From: an uncultured Clostridiaceae bacterium
GTDB taxonomy: Bacteria > Bacillota > Clostridia > Clostridiales > Clostridiaceae
DNA: 64,000 nt
Direction of reading: 5' to 3'
Assembly (NCBI GenBank): GCA_946405135.1
Contig: CAMJGD010000003.1
Coordinates: forward strand, 124,001-188,000
Under the pieces are notes generated by a model that searched no databases, was not told the origin of the DNA, and worked only from the letters and a program-made list of their open reading frames with translations. Both the position numbers and the translations under genes were made by a program. Within the stretch, counting starts at the first letter, position 1. Each line of letters starts with the position of its first letter. This document shows, piece after piece, positions 51,970 to 62,936 of this stretch.

Positions 51970-52849
51970 TACGTTTAAGTATTTTTTTGTAGATGCATTT
52001 AAGAGCATTAAAAGAAATAGAACTATTAGTATTGCTTCCATGATAACAGTTTCAGCTACCCTGCTTATATTTGGTATATTTATGCTTTTAGCTATGAATA
52101 TAAATGGACTTGTAGATACTGTGGAATCAAAAGTTGAGATAAAGGTTTATCTTACTAAAAATGTAACTATAACTCAGCAAAGAGATATTGAAAATAAATT
52201 AAGAAGTAGTAACGGCGTTAAAGATGTAATATATGAAAGTAAAAGCCAGGCTTTAGAAAATTTTAAAGAAACTCTTAAAGAAAATAAGAAAATACTAAAT
52301 GGTTATGACAGTGCTAATAATCCATTACCTAGTTCTTTTATAGTAAAACTAGAAAAACCAGAATTTGCTGACCCTGTAACTAATCAGGTAAAGAATATGG
52401 CTGGTGTAGATGACATAGCAAATGATAGAGAGCTTATAAAAAAGATAAGTACAATTTCTTCTACTGTAAAATGGTCAGGTGGAGTACTATTTATAATACT
52501 TATAGGAGTTTCGCTTTTCTTGATAGGTAATACAATAAAACTTACTGTATTTTCTAGAAGAAGAGAAATAGGCATAATGAAGTTTGTAGGTGCAACAGAT
52601 TGGTTTATAAGATGGCCTTTTATAATAGAAGGTATGGTTATAGGTATAATTGGAGCTTTGATTTCAGATATTTTCCTATATTATATTTATAGATTTGCAT
52701 ATGGTAAGATCACCCAAGCCCTTATTACAGCACAGCTTATACCACTAAACTATGTATATGGCACTATGCTTTGGCAGTTTATATTAGCAGGTGTTTTGAT
52801 TGGAGCTTTAGGAAGCTACATATCTATGAGAAAATTCTTAGAAGTTTAA
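51959..52849 (+). CDS. ftsX: Cell-division permease-like protein FtsX
   Basis: A 296-residue protein with four helices: a first anchor (about 22–45), an extracellular domain (50–165: VESKVEIKVYLTKNVTITQQR; NNPLPSSFIVKL), then three helices with FSRRREIGIMKFVGATDWFIRWPFIIEGMVIG, the FtsX signature. The ATG at 51959 (MKISTFKY) follows GAGAGGTAGG by 8 bp; an ATG at 51935 is in frame but inside ftsE without a ribosome site. Confidence 0.95.
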   Translation: MKISTFKYFFVDAFKSIKRNRTISIASMITVSATLLIFGIFMLLAMNINGLVDTVESKVEIKVYLTKNVTITQQRDIENKLRSSNGVKDVIYESKSQALENFKETLKENKKILNGYDSANNPLPSSFIVKLEKPEFADPVTNQVKNMAGVDDIANDRELIKKISTISSTVKWSGGVLFIILIGVSLFLIGNTIKLTVFSRRREIGIMKFVGATDWFIRWPFIIEGMVIGIIGALISDIFLYYIYRFAYGKITQALITAQLIPLNYVYGTMLWQFILAGVLIGALGSYISMRKFLEV

Positions 52850-52929
52850 AATAATAAATTTTATTAAAACAGATAATAATAAAAGAAAAAATATTTATTA
52901 TAATATTTGTATTAAGAGTATCTGTTATC

Positions 52930-52957
52930 AAAACCAGCACCTAGTGCTGGTTTTCTA
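52930..52957 (+). terminator. Intrinsic terminator after ftsX
   Basis: AAAACCAGCAC (52930–52940), 3-nt loop, GTGCTGGTTTT (52944–52954): a perfect 11-bp stem. Confidence 0.88.
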
Positions 52958-53126
52958 TTAATTTAGGGAATATCTTAATCAGTGACTAGGCAATATTTGT
53001 TATAATAACAAATATTAGATACTAATATATATATTGAAAATTACATAAAATATCTATATAGTTATATTAATAACCTGAGCGCTTATCTATAAATTTGCTT
53101 TTGCATTTAAAGAAAGGATGGCTTTT

Positions 53127-54410
53127 ATGGATTTTAAAGAAAAAGAAGAAGGGCTAGAAATTTTTAATGAGGAGAAAAAGCCTAAAAGAAAAGGTAAAGC
53201 CAAATGGATAGCATTGATAGTGGTTTTGCTCCTATTGACAAATATAGGTTCATTTTTCATAGGAAATAGTGTTCCTACTATGTATATAAGTGGTATGGGA
53301 TTAAGAAGAGCTCAAGCAGAAAAATCCCTAGAGGGTGTAAAAGATATTAGTAAATTTAAAAAATTATATGATATAAGAGAATTGATATATGGATTGTATG
53401 ATGGTCCCATAGATGATGAAGTACTGCTTGAAGGGGCAATAAAGGGTATGGCGTCTTCTCTTAATGATCCTTATACAGTATTTATGAATAAAAAAGAATT
53501 TTCAGATCTTATGGAAAAAAATGAAGGAAATTATGTTGGACTAGGAATACAAGTAGGGGTTAAAGATGATAATATAGTAGTTATACTACCTTTTGAAGGA
53601 TCACCAGCACAAAAAGCTGGTATAATGCCTGGGGACATAATTCAAAAAGTAAATGGTATGGATGTAAAAGGAAGCGATTTAGAAAAAGCTGTGGCTTTAA
53701 TGAAAGGTAAAGAAAAGGTAGAAGTAAAACTTACTATTTTTAGAGAGAAAAAAGGTACTTTTGATGTAAGCGTAAAGAGAGACACTATAAAAATGATAAC
53801 GGTAAAAGGAGAAATGATTGATAATTCTATAGGTTACATGCAGATAAGTATGTTTGATGAAAACACTTCAAAAGAATTTAGTAATAAGCTTAAGGAATTA
53901 GAAGGAAAGGGTATGAAAGGACTTATCTTAGATTTAAGAGAAAATCCAGGAGGATTGCTTACAACTTCCGTAGAAGTAGCATCTAATTTTATTGAAAAAG
54001 GTAAATTAATAGTATCTACTAAAGATAAATATGGTAAAGAAGAAAAATATAATTCTATTGGTGGTGCAGCTCAAGGAATGCCTTTAGTGGTACTTATAGA
54101 CGGATATACTGCTAGTGCATCTGAAATAGTTTCAGGAGCACTAAGAGATTATAATGCAGCGGTACTTATAGGGGAGAAAACCTTTGGAAAGGGAATAGTT
54201 CAAAAAATATTAGATCTTAAGGATGGCACTGGCTTTAAAGTGACAGTTTCAAAATATTATACTCCTAAAGGAGAAAATATACACAAGATTGGAATAGCAC
54301 CTAATATTGAGGTGAAATATCCTGAAGATTTAAGAGATAAACCCTATGAAAGAAGTAAGGATCCTCAATTTAATAAAGCCTTGGACACTATTAAGGAAAA
54401 AGTAAAATAG
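53127..54410 (+). CDS. S41 carboxy-terminal processing protease (CtpB-like)
   Basis: A 427-residue membrane-anchored protease: helix at about 25–47, a helical region, PDZ domain (YVGLGIQVGVKDDNIVVILPFEGSPAQKAGIMPGDII), and the S41 core with GLILDLRENPGGLL and the catalytic Ser/Lys region DGYTASASEIVSGALRDY…GEKTFGKGIVQ. Start ATG 53127 has AAAGGA 8 bp upstream; an ATG at 53118 abuts that site. In B. subtilis CtpB works in sporulation signalling and lies in the same gene order (ftsEX–ctpB–minJ). Confidence 0.92.
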   Translation: MDFKEKEEGLEIFNEEKKPKRKGKAKWIALIVVLLLLTNIGSFFIGNSVPTMYISGMGLRRAQAEKSLEGVKDISKFKKLYDIRELIYGLYDGPIDDEVLLEGAIKGMASSLNDPYTVFMNKKEFSDLMEKNEGNYVGLGIQVGVKDDNIVVILPFEGSPAQKAGIMPGDIIQKVNGMDVKGSDLEKAVALMKGKEKVEVKLTIFREKKGTFDVSVKRDTIKMITVKGEMIDNSIGYMQISMFDENTSKEFSNKLKELEGKGMKGLILDLRENPGGLLTTSVEVASNFIEKGKLIVSTKDKYGKEEKYNSIGGAAQGMPLVVLIDGYTASASEIVSGALRDYNAAVLIGEKTFGKGIVQKILDLKDGTGFKVTVSKYYTPKGENIHKIGIAPNIEVKYPEDLRDKPYERSKDPQFNKALDTIKEKVK

Positions 54411-54424
54411 GAGGACTTTGTTTA

Positions 54425-55843
54425 ATGAATATAGCTATCTATACTTTAAAGTCTATAGCATATGCTCTAGTAGATCCATATTTCATACTATTGATAACTA
54501 TTTTAGGATTTCTATTTTATAGACAGAATAAAAAAACTACTATGATACAAAAAATGATAGTAGGGGAGAGTCTTAACTCTCCCTTAGAACTTACTATGTC
54601 TCAAATAGTCATTGGCATATTTGCAGGTGCCTTTGGAAGTATGATTTTATCTTATATGGGAGTAATGTTTAACGAAAATTCTGGTATTGAAATTTTGTTT
54701 CTTATATCTATATTGCTTATGTTTTTCAATCCAAGATTTGTTTGTTTTGCTTATTCTGGAGCAATTTTAGGTTTTTTAAGCCTTTTTGTACAGATATTTA
54801 ATACACCTATCAATGAGAGTATAAACAATATGGCTGCTTCTACAGCAGGTTTTTATATAGATATAGTTTCTCTAATGACTCTTATAGGTGTTTTGCACAT
54901 GGTAGAAGGAATATTGGTTATGCTAGATGGGGGCAGAGGAGCTGTACCGGTTTTTACTAACAAAGATGGTAAGATTGTAGGAGGATTTGCTTTAAAAAGA
55001 TATTGGCCTATACCTATAGCTATATTTCTAATTTTAAATAGCAGTCTTGCTATAGGGGAAGAGACTTTAAAAAATCCTTCCTGGTGGCCTATTATAAAAA
55101 CCTCTTTTAATGCAGATATGCTTAAAAATACAGTGCTGACTCTAATGCCTTTTTATGGAGTTATAGGTTATACCTCAGTGACTTTTAGTAAAAGCAAAGA
55201 ATCAAAGTCTAAGCTATCAGGAGTAGGTATTTTACTTTATGGAACAATACTTACTATAGTTGCACAACTTGCAAATTATGGACTAGCTTGGAAATGTTTT
55301 GTATTAGTATTTGCTCCTATGGCGCATGAATTAATGTTAAAAGTACAAAAGTATATAGAAGAAAAATCTGAGCCAAAATACATAAGCGATGATGAGGGAA
55401 TTATGATACTTGAAGTAGCTCCTAATTCTCCTGCCTATGAAGTAGGAATAAAAAGCGGAGATAAATTACTGGAGATCAATGATAATAAAATAGAAAGTGA
55501 TGATTTACTACATAAATTTATCAATAAAAATCTTAATTATTTAAAGCTGAAAATAAAGGATTCTAAAGGTAAAATAAAAAACTTAACTTTAAATTATGCT
55601 AGTAATACAGGTAATATAGGAGTAGTGCTTGTACCAAGGGATATGCCTAAAGATACTGTTGTAGTTAAGTATGATGACAGTAAATTTAAAGAAATCTTTG
55701 ATAAGATGAAAAAACAAGGAAATGAAGAAGAGCAGGATAAGGAAAACTCCTCTTTTGAAGAAGACTCAGATTCTGTAAATAAAGATGATAATTTAAAAGA
55801 TGAAGAGCACAGCAATGAAGAGCAGGATGATGATAAAAACTAA
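54425..55843 (+). CDS. MinJ-like polytopic membrane protein with PDZ domain
   Basis: A 472-residue protein with about eight helices in the first 310 residues, a PDZ domain at about 320–400 (GIMILEVAPNSPAYEVGIKSGDKLLEINDNKIESDD), and an acidic, disordered tail. Architecture and place (after ctpB, before uvrB) match B. subtilis MinJ, which bridges DivIVA and MinD at the division site. The assignment rests on topology and synteny, since sequence is poorly conserved. It starts 14 bp after ctpB with AGGAGG before the ATG. Confidence 0.7.
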   Translation: MNIAIYTLKSIAYALVDPYFILLITILGFLFYRQNKKTTMIQKMIVGESLNSPLELTMSQIVIGIFAGAFGSMILSYMGVMFNENSGIEILFLISILLMFFNPRFVCFAYSGAILGFLSLFVQIFNTPINESINNMAASTAGFYIDIVSLMTLIGVLHMVEGILVMLDGGRGAVPVFTNKDGKIVGGFALKRYWPIPIAIFLILNSSLAIGEETLKNPSWWPIIKTSFNADMLKNTVLTLMPFYGVIGYTSVTFSKSKESKSKLSGVGILLYGTILTIVAQLANYGLAWKCFVLVFAPMAHELMLKVQKYIEEKSEPKYISDDEGIMILEVAPNSPAYEVGIKSGDKLLEINDNKIESDDLLHKFINKNLNYLKLKIKDSKGKIKNLTLNYASNTGNIGVVLVPRDMPKDTVVVKYDDSKFKEIFDKMKKQGNEEEQDKENSSFEEDSDSVNKDDNLKDEEHSNEEQDDDKN

Positions 55844-55858
55844 AAATTATAATTTAAG

Positions 55859-55886
55859 CGAACCCTTATAAAAGAGTTCGTTTTTT
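55859..55886 (+). terminator. Intrinsic terminator before uvrB
   Basis: CGAACCCTT (55859–55867) with AAGAGTTCG (55872–55880), one mismatch, followed by a T-run (TTTTTT). Confidence 0.75.
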
Positions 55887-55897
55887 ATTTTCATTTA

Positions 55898-55949
55898 TTG
55901 ACATTGCCTTGTAAAAAGGTATAAAATAATAATATCGAACAAGTGTTCA
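55898..55949 (+). promoter_or_regulatory. uvrBA promoter with LexA (SOS) box
   Basis: TTGACA (55898–55903), 16-bp spacer, TATAAA (55920–55925). Eleven bases on lies CGAACAAGTGTTCA (55936–55949), an excellent match to the Gram-positive LexA/DinR box (CGAACRNRYGTTYG-type). Placement over the start site fits SOS repression. Confidence 0.85.
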
Positions 55950-56079
55950 ATATTTCGTGGTTATAGATAATAATTATTATTGAAAAACTATAGGGATTAT
56001 TGTTATTATAATATGGGAATGATTATCCATAGGGTCAGTTAAGATTCTATATTATTTATTTAGTTGGAGATGATTGAAT

Positions 56080-58053
56080 ATGGGAAATTTTAAAATAGTT
56101 TCTCCTTTTTCCCCCACAGGGGATCAACCCCAAGCTATAGACAGTATAGTTAATTCCATTAATAAAGGAGAAAGGTTTCAGACACTCCTTGGAGTAACTG
56201 GGTCAGGAAAGACCTTTACCATGGCTAATATAATAGAAAGGGTACAGAAACCTACTTTAGTTTTAGCTCATAACAAGACTTTAGCAGCACAGCTTTGCTC
56301 AGAGTTTAGAGACTTTTTTCCAAATAGCTGCGTAGAGTATTTTGTTTCCTATTATGATTATTATCAGCCAGAGGCCTATGTGCCGCAGACAGATACCTAT
56401 ATAGAAAAAGATGCTTCCATAAATGATGAAATAGATAAATTGAGGCACTCGGCTACTTCAGCTCTTTTTGAAAGAAGAGATGTAATAATAGTAGCTTCAG
56501 TGTCCTGCATATATGGATTAGGAAATCCAGAGGAATATAAAAAGCTTACTATATCTTTAAGACAGGGCATGAATAAGGATAGAGATGAAGTCATAAGAAA
56601 ACTGGTAGAAATACAGTATGAGAGAAATGAAATAGATTTTTCAAGAGGAACCTTTAGAGTAAGAGGAGATACTTTAGATATTATTCCAGCTTCCTCGGAT
56701 AATAAAGGTATAAGAGTAGAGTTTTTTGGAGATGAAATAGATAGAATAAGGGAATTTGATGTGCTCACAGGAAATATATTAGGAGAGAGAAAGCATGTAT
56801 CTATATTCCCAGCTTCTCACTTTGCAACCTCTAAAGAAAAATTGGAAGTTGCCATAAAGAGCATTGAAAATGAACTGGAAGATAGATTGAAAGAACTTAC
56901 TTCTCAGGGGAAGCTGCTAGAAGCCCAAAGATTAAAGCAGAGAACCAATTTTGATATAGAGATGATAAGGGAGATGGGATATTGCAGTGGCATAGAAAAT
57001 TATTCCAGAATATTAGATGGAAGAGATCCAGGTACACCTCCAAAGACTCTTATGGACTATTTCCCAGAGGATTTTATACTTTTTATAGATGAGAGTCATG
57101 TTACTTTACCTCAAGTAAGAGCTATGTATGCGGGGGATAGATCAAGAAAAAACACATTAGTGGAGTATGGATTCAGACTTCCTTCTGCTTATGACAATAG
57201 ACCTTTAAAGTTTGAAGAATTTGAAAAAAAGATAAATCAGGTAGTATTTGTAAGTGCTACTCCTGCAGCTTATGAGTTTGAACATTCAAAAAATGTAGCA
57301 GAACAAATCATAAGACCTACAGGACTTTTAGATCCCGAAATAATAGTAAAACCTGTAACAGGGCAGATAGATGATTTATACAGCGAAATAAATAAGACGG
57401 TGGAAAAAGGGTTCAGGGTTTTAGTTACTACTCTTACAAAGAGAATGGCAGAAGATTTAACAAAGTATTTAAAAGAGCTGAATGTAAAGACCACTTATCT
57501 TCATTCTGATATAGATACTATTGAAAGAATGAAGATAATCAGAGATTTAAGAAAAGGTGAATTTGATGTATTGGTGGGAATAAATCTTTTGAGAGAAGGA
57601 CTGGATATACCAGAAGTAGCTTTGGTAGCTATATTAGATGCAGATAAAGAAGGATTTTTACGTTCAGAAACTTCTCTTATACAGACCATAGGAAGAGCAG
57701 CAAGAAATTCAGAAAGCAAAGTTATCATGTATGCAGATGTGATAACTAATTCTATGAAGAGAGCTATAAGTGAAACCAATAGAAGAAGAGGCATTCAAAC
57801 AGAGTATAATGAAACTCATGGAATAGTCCCAAAGACAGTAATAAAAGATGTTAAAGATATAATAGAAGCCACAATGATAGCAGATACAAAATCTGAATAT
57901 GACAGTATAGATGAAGCTATAAAAGCAGAAAGTGAAAACAAAGAAGCTATTATAGCTAAATATGAAGAAGAAATGAAAGCAGCAGCAAAAGCACTGCAAT
58001 TTGAGAGAGCGGCAGAATTAAGAGACTTAATAGCAAAATTAAAAAAATTATAA
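56080..58053 (+). CDS. uvrB: Excinuclease ABC subunit B
   Basis: A 657-residue damage-recognition helicase of nucleotide excision repair: [11 protein letters not shown], Walker [14 protein letters not shown], the beta-hairpin [33 protein letters not shown], the helicase motifs ([41 protein letters not shown]) and a C-terminal UVR motif ([22 protein letters not shown]) that binds UvrC. The ATG at 56080 has GGAGA about 10 bp upstream; a TTG two codons earlier is too close. SOS-regulated. Confidence 0.98.
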   Translation: MGNFKIVSPFSPTGDQPQAIDSIVNSINKGERFQTLLGVTGSGKTFTMANIIERVQKPTLVLAHNKTLAAQLCSEFRDFFPNSCVEYFVSYYDYYQPEAYVPQTDTYIEKDASINDEIDKLRHSATSALFERRDVIIVASVSCIYGLGNPEEYKKLTISLRQGMNKDRDEVIRKLVEIQYERNEIDFSRGTFRVRGDTLDIIPASSDNKGIRVEFFGDEIDRIREFDVLTGNILGERKHVSIFPASHFATSKEKLEVAIKSIENELEDRLKELTSQGKLLEAQRLKQRTNFDIEMIREMGYCSGIENYSRILDGRDPGTPPKTLMDYFPEDFILFIDESHVTLPQVRAMYAGDRSRKNTLVEYGFRLPSAYDNRPLKFEEFEKKINQVVFVSATPAAYEFEHSKNVAEQIIRPTGLLDPEIIVKPVTGQIDDLYSEINKTVEKGFRVLVTTLTKRMAEDLTKYLKELNVKTTYLHSDIDTIERMKIIRDLRKGEFDVLVGINLLREGLDIPEVALVAILDADKEGFLRSETSLIQTIGRAARNSESKVIMYADVITNSMKRAISETNRRRGIQTEYNETHGIVPKTVIKDVKDIIEATMIADTKSEYDSIDEAIKAESENKEAIIAKYEEEMKAAAKALQFERAAELRDLIAKLKKL

Positions 58054-58098
58054 ATGGGAATAAATTTCTAGGTGATTATAAATAACGGAGGAAATCGC

Positions 58099-60921
58099 AT
58101 GAAAGATAAAATCGTAATAAAAGGAGCAAAGGTTCACAACCTTAAAAATATAGATTTAGAAATACCAAGAGATAAATTAGTGGTTTTTACTGGACTGTCT
58201 GGTTCAGGAAAATCCTCTCTTGCTTTTGATACTCTTTATGCTGAGGGTCAGAGAAGATATGTAGAGTCTCTATCTGCTTATGCAAGACAATTTTTAGGGC
58301 AGATGGATAAACCTGATGTGGAGTACATAGAGGGATTGTCACCTGCCATATCCATAGATCAGAAAACTACCAGCAGAAACCCGCGTTCTACTGTAGGAAC
58401 AGTTACGGAAATATACGATTATTTGAGATTGCTCTACGCTAGAATAGGGGTACCACACTGTCCAAAATGCGGAAAAGAAATAACTCAACAATCCATAGAT
58501 CAAATGGTGGATAAAGTTATGGATATGCCTGAAAGGACTAAAATTCAGGTACTCGCACCCATTATAAGAGGAAGAAAAGGCACTCACGAAAAGATTATAG
58601 ACAGCATAAAGAAAAATGGATTTGTAAGAGCCAAAATAGATGGAAATATGATAGAATTGACGGAAGAAGAAATTAAATTAGAAAAGAATATAAAACATAC
58701 CATAGAAGCAGTGGTGGACAGGTTAGTAGTTAAAGAAGATATAAGGAGCAGACTTACAGATTCTATAGAAACTGCCTTAAAGCTTGCAGAAGGATTAGTT
58801 ATCATTGATGTGATAGGAGGAGAAGGAATTCTCTTTAGTGAAAAATTTGCTTGTGGAGATTGTGGTATAAGTATAGATGAATTAGCTCCTAGATTATTTT
58901 CCTTTAACTCACCCTTTGGAAAATGTGATCATTGCGATGGTTTGGGTACCCTACTTGAAATAGATGAAGATTTAGTTATACCTGATAGAAGCAAGAGCAT
59001 TTTAGAAGGAGCTATTGCTCCTTGGGGAGAAGGAAGGTTAAAGGAAGATTCCTGGACTTATAGTGTGCTTCAAGCATTAACTAAAAGATTAAAGTTTAGT
59101 TTAGATACACCTATAAAAGACTTGCCAGAAAAAGTGGTTAATGTGTTGCTTTATGGTATGGATGGAGAGAAGCTTAAAGTACATTACAATAAAGAATTTT
59201 CCTCAGGAGAATTCAATCATAACTATGAAGGCATAATAAATTCATTAAAAAGAAGGTATATGGAAACTGGTTCCGATTATATAAAATCAGAAATAGAACA
59301 ATATATGAGCAATAATCCATGTCCTAAGTGTAAGGGAGCCAGGCTGAAACCTGAAGCTTTAGGGGTAACTGTAGGTGGAAAAAATATTAATGAATTTTGT
59401 AATATGCCTATAAGAGATGAATTAGATTTCATAAACTCCTTAGAGCTTTCAGAAAAAAATAAGATAATAAGCAATCAGATTTTAAAGGAAATCAGCAATA
59501 GATTGAAGTTTTTAATCGATGTAGGACTTGACTACCTTAACTTATCAAGAAATGCAGGTACTTTATCTGGCGGGGAGGCTCAAAGAATAAGGCTTGCCAC
59601 TCAGATAGGTTCTAGCTTAATGGGGGTTTTGTATATTCTAGATGAGCCAAGTATAGGTCTTCATCAGAGAGATAATGATAAGCTGATAGCTACTTTAAAG
59701 CACTTGAGAGATTTGGGAAATACTCTCATAGTAGTTGAGCATGATGAAGATACCATGAGAGAGGCAGATTACATAGTTGATATAGGACCAGGAGCTGGTG
59801 AACATGGTGGAAAAGTAGTAGCAGCAGGAACTCTTGATGAAATTAAAAATTGTAAAGAATCCATAACTGGTCAGTATCTAATAGGAGCAAAAAAAATAGA
59901 AGTGCCTAGGGAAAGAAGAAAAGGTAATGGACAGTTTATAACTGTAAGAGGAGCAAAAGAAAATAACTTAAAAAATATTAATGTAGATATACCTTTAGGT
60001 ACTCTTACATTGGTTACCGGTGTTTCAGGTTCTGGGAAGAGTACATTAGTAAATGAAATATTGTATAAAGGATTAAATAGAAAGATAAATAACTCCAAGG
60101 CTTATCCCGGTGCTCATAAAGATATATTAGGATATGAAAATATAGATAAAATAATAGATATAGATCAAAGCCCTATAGGAAGAACACCCAGATCAAATCC
60201 TGCTACTTATACTGGAGTTTTTGACATAATAAGAGAAGTATATGCTAACACACCAGAAGCAAAGATGAGAGGATATAAGCCGGGCAGATTCAGTTTTAAT
60301 GTAAAGGGCGGAAGATGTGAAGCCTGCAGCGGAGATGGAATTATAAAGATAGAAATGCAATTCTTATCTGATGTTTATGTACCTTGTGAAGTGTGCAAGG
60401 GAAAAAGATACAATAGAGAGACTTTAGAAGTGAAGTACAAAGGCAAAAATATAGATAATGTTTTAAATATGACTGTAGAAGAAGCCTTAGAATTTTTTGA
60501 AAATATTCCAAGAATAAAAAATAAACTTCAAACCCTTTATGATGTGGGGTTAGGTTACATAAAATTAGGTCAGCCTTCCACACAGCTTTCTGGAGGAGAA
60601 GCTCAAAGAATAAAATTAGCCTATGAGTTATCTAAAAGAAGTACAGGAAAAACTTTATATATTCTCGATGAACCTACTACAGGACTTCATATAGATGATG
60701 TAAGTAGATTAGTATTAATACTTCAAAGATTAGTGGAAGCAGGTAATACTGTGGTAGTCATTGAGCATAATCTTGATGTGATAAAATGTGCAGATTATAT
60801 TATAGATTTAGGACCTGAAGGCGGAGAAAAAGGAGGAACTATCGTATTTAAAGGTACTCCTGAAGAAGTAGCTAAAAACAAGAAATCTTATACAGGAAAT
60901 TATTTAAAAAAAGTGTTATAA
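58099..60921 (+). CDS. uvrA: Excinuclease ABC subunit A
   Basis: A 940-residue twin ABC ATPase with Walker [15 protein letters not shown] and [14 protein letters not shown], zinc knuckles [13 protein letters not shown]…CDHC, CPKC and CEACSGDG…CEVCKG, and signatures [16 protein letters not shown] and [15 protein letters not shown]. It loads UvrB onto damaged DNA. The ATG at 58099 (MKDKIVIKG) follows CGGAGG by 8 bp. It is cotranscribed with uvrB. Confidence 0.98.
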   Translation: MKDKIVIKGAKVHNLKNIDLEIPRDKLVVFTGLSGSGKSSLAFDTLYAEGQRRYVESLSAYARQFLGQMDKPDVEYIEGLSPAISIDQKTTSRNPRSTVGTVTEIYDYLRLLYARIGVPHCPKCGKEITQQSIDQMVDKVMDMPERTKIQVLAPIIRGRKGTHEKIIDSIKKNGFVRAKIDGNMIELTEEEIKLEKNIKHTIEAVVDRLVVKEDIRSRLTDSIETALKLAEGLVIIDVIGGEGILFSEKFACGDCGISIDELAPRLFSFNSPFGKCDHCDGLGTLLEIDEDLVIPDRSKSILEGAIAPWGEGRLKEDSWTYSVLQALTKRLKFSLDTPIKDLPEKVVNVLLYGMDGEKLKVHYNKEFSSGEFNHNYEGIINSLKRRYMETGSDYIKSEIEQYMSNNPCPKCKGARLKPEALGVTVGGKNINEFCNMPIRDELDFINSLELSEKNKIISNQILKEISNRLKFLIDVGLDYLNLSRNAGTLSGGEAQRIRLATQIGSSLMGVLYILDEPSIGLHQRDNDKLIATLKHLRDLGNTLIVVEHDEDTMREADYIVDIGPGAGEHGGKVVAAGTLDEIKNCKESITGQYLIGAKKIEVPRERRKGNGQFITVRGAKENNLKNINVDIPLGTLTLVTGVSGSGKSTLVNEILYKGLNRKINNSKAYPGAHKDILGYENIDKIIDIDQSPIGRTPRSNPATYTGVFDIIREVYANTPEAKMRGYKPGRFSFNVKGGRCEACSGDGIIKIEMQFLSDVYVPCEVCKGKRYNRETLEVKYKGKNIDNVLNMTVEEALEFFENIPRIKNKLQTLYDVGLGYIKLGQPSTQLSGGEAQRIKLAYELSKRSTGKTLYILDEPTTGLHIDDVSRLVLILQRLVEAGNTVVVIEHNLDVIKCADYIIDLGPEGGEKGGTIVFKGTPEEVAKNKKSYTGNYLKKVL

Positions 60922-60963
60922 TTTATTGGTGAATTAAATAGGATTGTAGAGGATAAAATTATT

Positions 60964-61000
60964 AAAAACCATGGTTCCATAAAGAGAATCATGGTTTTTT
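60964..61000 (+). terminator. Intrinsic terminator after uvrA
   Basis: AAAAACCATG (60964–60973) pairs with CATGGTTTTTT (60990–61000), which also serves as the T-run. Confidence 0.85.
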
Positions 61001-61108
61001 AGTGAAAGCTGATTTTTAGGGGGTTAAAAGCTATTTTTATAAACAATATAAAAATAGCTGTAACTATTGATTTTCAATGTGTTTATTAACATAATATTCA
61101 TATAAACA

Positions 61109-61117
61109 TGGTATAAT
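61109..61117 (+). promoter_or_regulatory. Extended -10 promoter of the FHA–ftsW–pbp operon
   Basis: TGGTATAAT, extended -10, about 90 bp upstream of the FHA gene; weak -35. Confidence 0.45.
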
Positions 61118-61205
61118 AAATAAGGTATTTTTATCAATAAATATGTATATTACATAGCAGTATTTTATATGCTGCAGTTATATAATAATTTTAAGAGGTG
61201 AAGTT

Positions 61206-61640
61206 ATGGGATTCAATAAATTATTAGGAATCGTTTTTAGTATAATTTTTATAATTATTCTTTATGTAATAATTATTTATGCATTGAAAATAATGTCTAA
61301 GGATGTAAAAAATGGAGGAAAGAAAAAAATATTAAAAAAATCTTTAGGACTTGAAGTCATAGATGCAGGAGAAAATACCAGTATGAAAAAAGGGTCTATA
61401 ATACCTATAAGAGGAGTCATAACCCTAGGAAGAAAAGAAGATAATACCTTCATATTATCGGATCAATATGTGTCAGGATATCATGTTAAACTTTATGTTA
61501 AAAATGAAAATTATATACTCCAAGATTTAAACAGTACTAATGGAACCATAGTAAATGGTGAAAGAATAAAAGATAAAGTTTATATACAACCAGGAGATGA
61601 AATCCAGATAGGAAGTTTATACTTTAAAGTAATAGGATAA
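61206..61640 (+). CDS. Membrane-anchored FHA-domain protein
   Basis: A 144-residue protein: one helix at about 8–30, a linker, and an FHA domain at about 70–142 (ITLGRKEDNTFILSDQYVSGYHVKLYVKNENYILQDLNSTNGTIVNGERI). The conserved Gly-Arg, Ser…His and Asn-Thr/Ser-x-Asn-Gly positions are present, so phosphothreonine binding is likely. It heads an operon with FtsW/RodA and a PBP, a common clostridial and actinobacterial grouping in which FHA proteins link Ser/Thr kinase signals to wall synthesis. Confidence 0.88.
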   Translation: MGFNKLLGIVFSIIFIIILYVIIIYALKIMSKDVKNGGKKKILKKSLGLEVIDAGENTSMKKGSIIPIRGVITLGRKEDNTFILSDQYVSGYHVKLYVKNENYILQDLNSTNGTIVNGERIKDKVYIQPGDEIQIGSLYFKVIG

Positions 61641-61732
61641 TTTACAATAGGCTCCAAGGTTTATGACAAATTTATAAAGATATGGGACTCTATTGAAGGA
61701 ATCTTAAATCATTCATAGAGAAGGTGTGTATT

Positions 61733-62932
61733 ATGGACAGTGTAAAAGATGAAAAGAGATTAATAAGATTAACTTATTTATTGTGTATAGCTTTTTTTGC
61801 AAATCTGGCTTTGATAAAGCAGCCTATTGATAAGGGTGCTATTGTTATGGGACTTATCGTGTGCCTTTTAATAGGATATTCTTATTTTATTGTAAGAAAG
61901 TTTTTTTCAGATGGAGATAAATATATATTGATATTTTCATGTATATTATCTCTTATAGGTATAGTTACACTATATAGATTGAATACTTCTACTGCTATAA
62001 AACAGGTGGTATGGTTTACCCTAGGTATAGCAGGTTATATATTGATTGTGGTGCTTTTACCAGACCTTAAGACTTTTTCAAAATATAAATACTTATATAT
62101 GGTAGGAACCCTTATTTTTATGTCTATGGCTACACTTATAGGTATAGAATCTTATGGAGCAAAGAACTGGGTAAAGATAGGGCCTATAGGTTTCCAGCCT
62201 TCGGAATTTGGTAAGCTGTTTTTTACATTATATTTGGCTTCAAGCTTAAAAGATTATAAGAGCTTTAAAGATCTAATAGAGCCAGCCATAATAGTTATGG
62301 TTTCCTTAGGATTCATGGTGCTTCAGAAGGATTTAGGTTCTGCTCTTATATTTTTCGGAATTTCTGTTACCATGCTTTATATAGCTACTTCAAAGGTAAA
62401 ATATGTATTTGCGAGCTTACTGTTATCTGGGGTAGGAGCTACAATTAGTTATAAGCTTTTCCCTCATATAAGAAAAAGGGTTATGATATGGAAAAACCTG
62501 TGGCAGTATGCCAATAATGAAAGCTATCAGATAGTGCAGGGATTATATGCCATAGCTTCAGGAGGATTGTTCGGCTCTGGATTAGGGCTAGGACATCCGA
62601 ATCTTGTAACTTTTGTAAGCTCAGATTTTATCTTTGTAGCCATATGTGAAGAAATGGGCATACTTATGGGACTTGGAGTTATAGTAATCTATTTCCTTTT
62701 GTTCTACAGATGTATGAGAGCAGCTATTTATGTAGAAGACAAGTTTTCACAGCTTTTAACAGTGGGATACAGTGCTATGATAGCAAGCCAGGTATTGGTT
62801 ATAATAGGAGGAATAATGAATATAATTCCCCTAACAGGAATAACTCTTCCATTGATAAGCGCTGGCGGAAGTTCAATGCTTACTGCTTTTTTCGCTCTTG
62901 GTATCATACAAAAGGTATCTGAGGAGGGATAA
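61733..62932 (+). CDS. FtsW/RodA/SpoVE-family peptidoglycan polymerase
   Basis: A 399-residue SEDS protein with ten helices and the signatures GAKNWVKIGPIGFQPSEFGKL, LQKDLGSALIFFGIS, YQIVQGLYAIASGGLFGSGLGLG, DFIFVAICEEMG and LPLISAGGSSML. SEDS proteins polymerise glycan strands with a class B PBP, and one follows 4 bp downstream. The ATG at 61733 has AAGGTG 6 bp upstream; a GTG at 61724 lies within that site. Whether it serves division, elongation or sporulation cannot be told from sequence. Confidence 0.92.
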   Translation: MDSVKDEKRLIRLTYLLCIAFFANLALIKQPIDKGAIVMGLIVCLLIGYSYFIVRKFFSDGDKYILIFSCILSLIGIVTLYRLNTSTAIKQVVWFTLGIAGYILIVVLLPDLKTFSKYKYLYMVGTLIFMSMATLIGIESYGAKNWVKIGPIGFQPSEFGKLFFTLYLASSLKDYKSFKDLIEPAIIVMVSLGFMVLQKDLGSALIFFGISVTMLYIATSKVKYVFASLLLSGVGATISYKLFPHIRKRVMIWKNLWQYANNESYQIVQGLYAIASGGLFGSGLGLGHPNLVTFVSSDFIFVAICEEMGILMGLGVIVIYFLLFYRCMRAAIYVEDKFSQLLTVGYSAMIASQVLVIIGGIMNIIPLTGITLPLISAGGSSMLTAFFALGIIQKVSEEG

Positions 62933-62936
62933 AATA

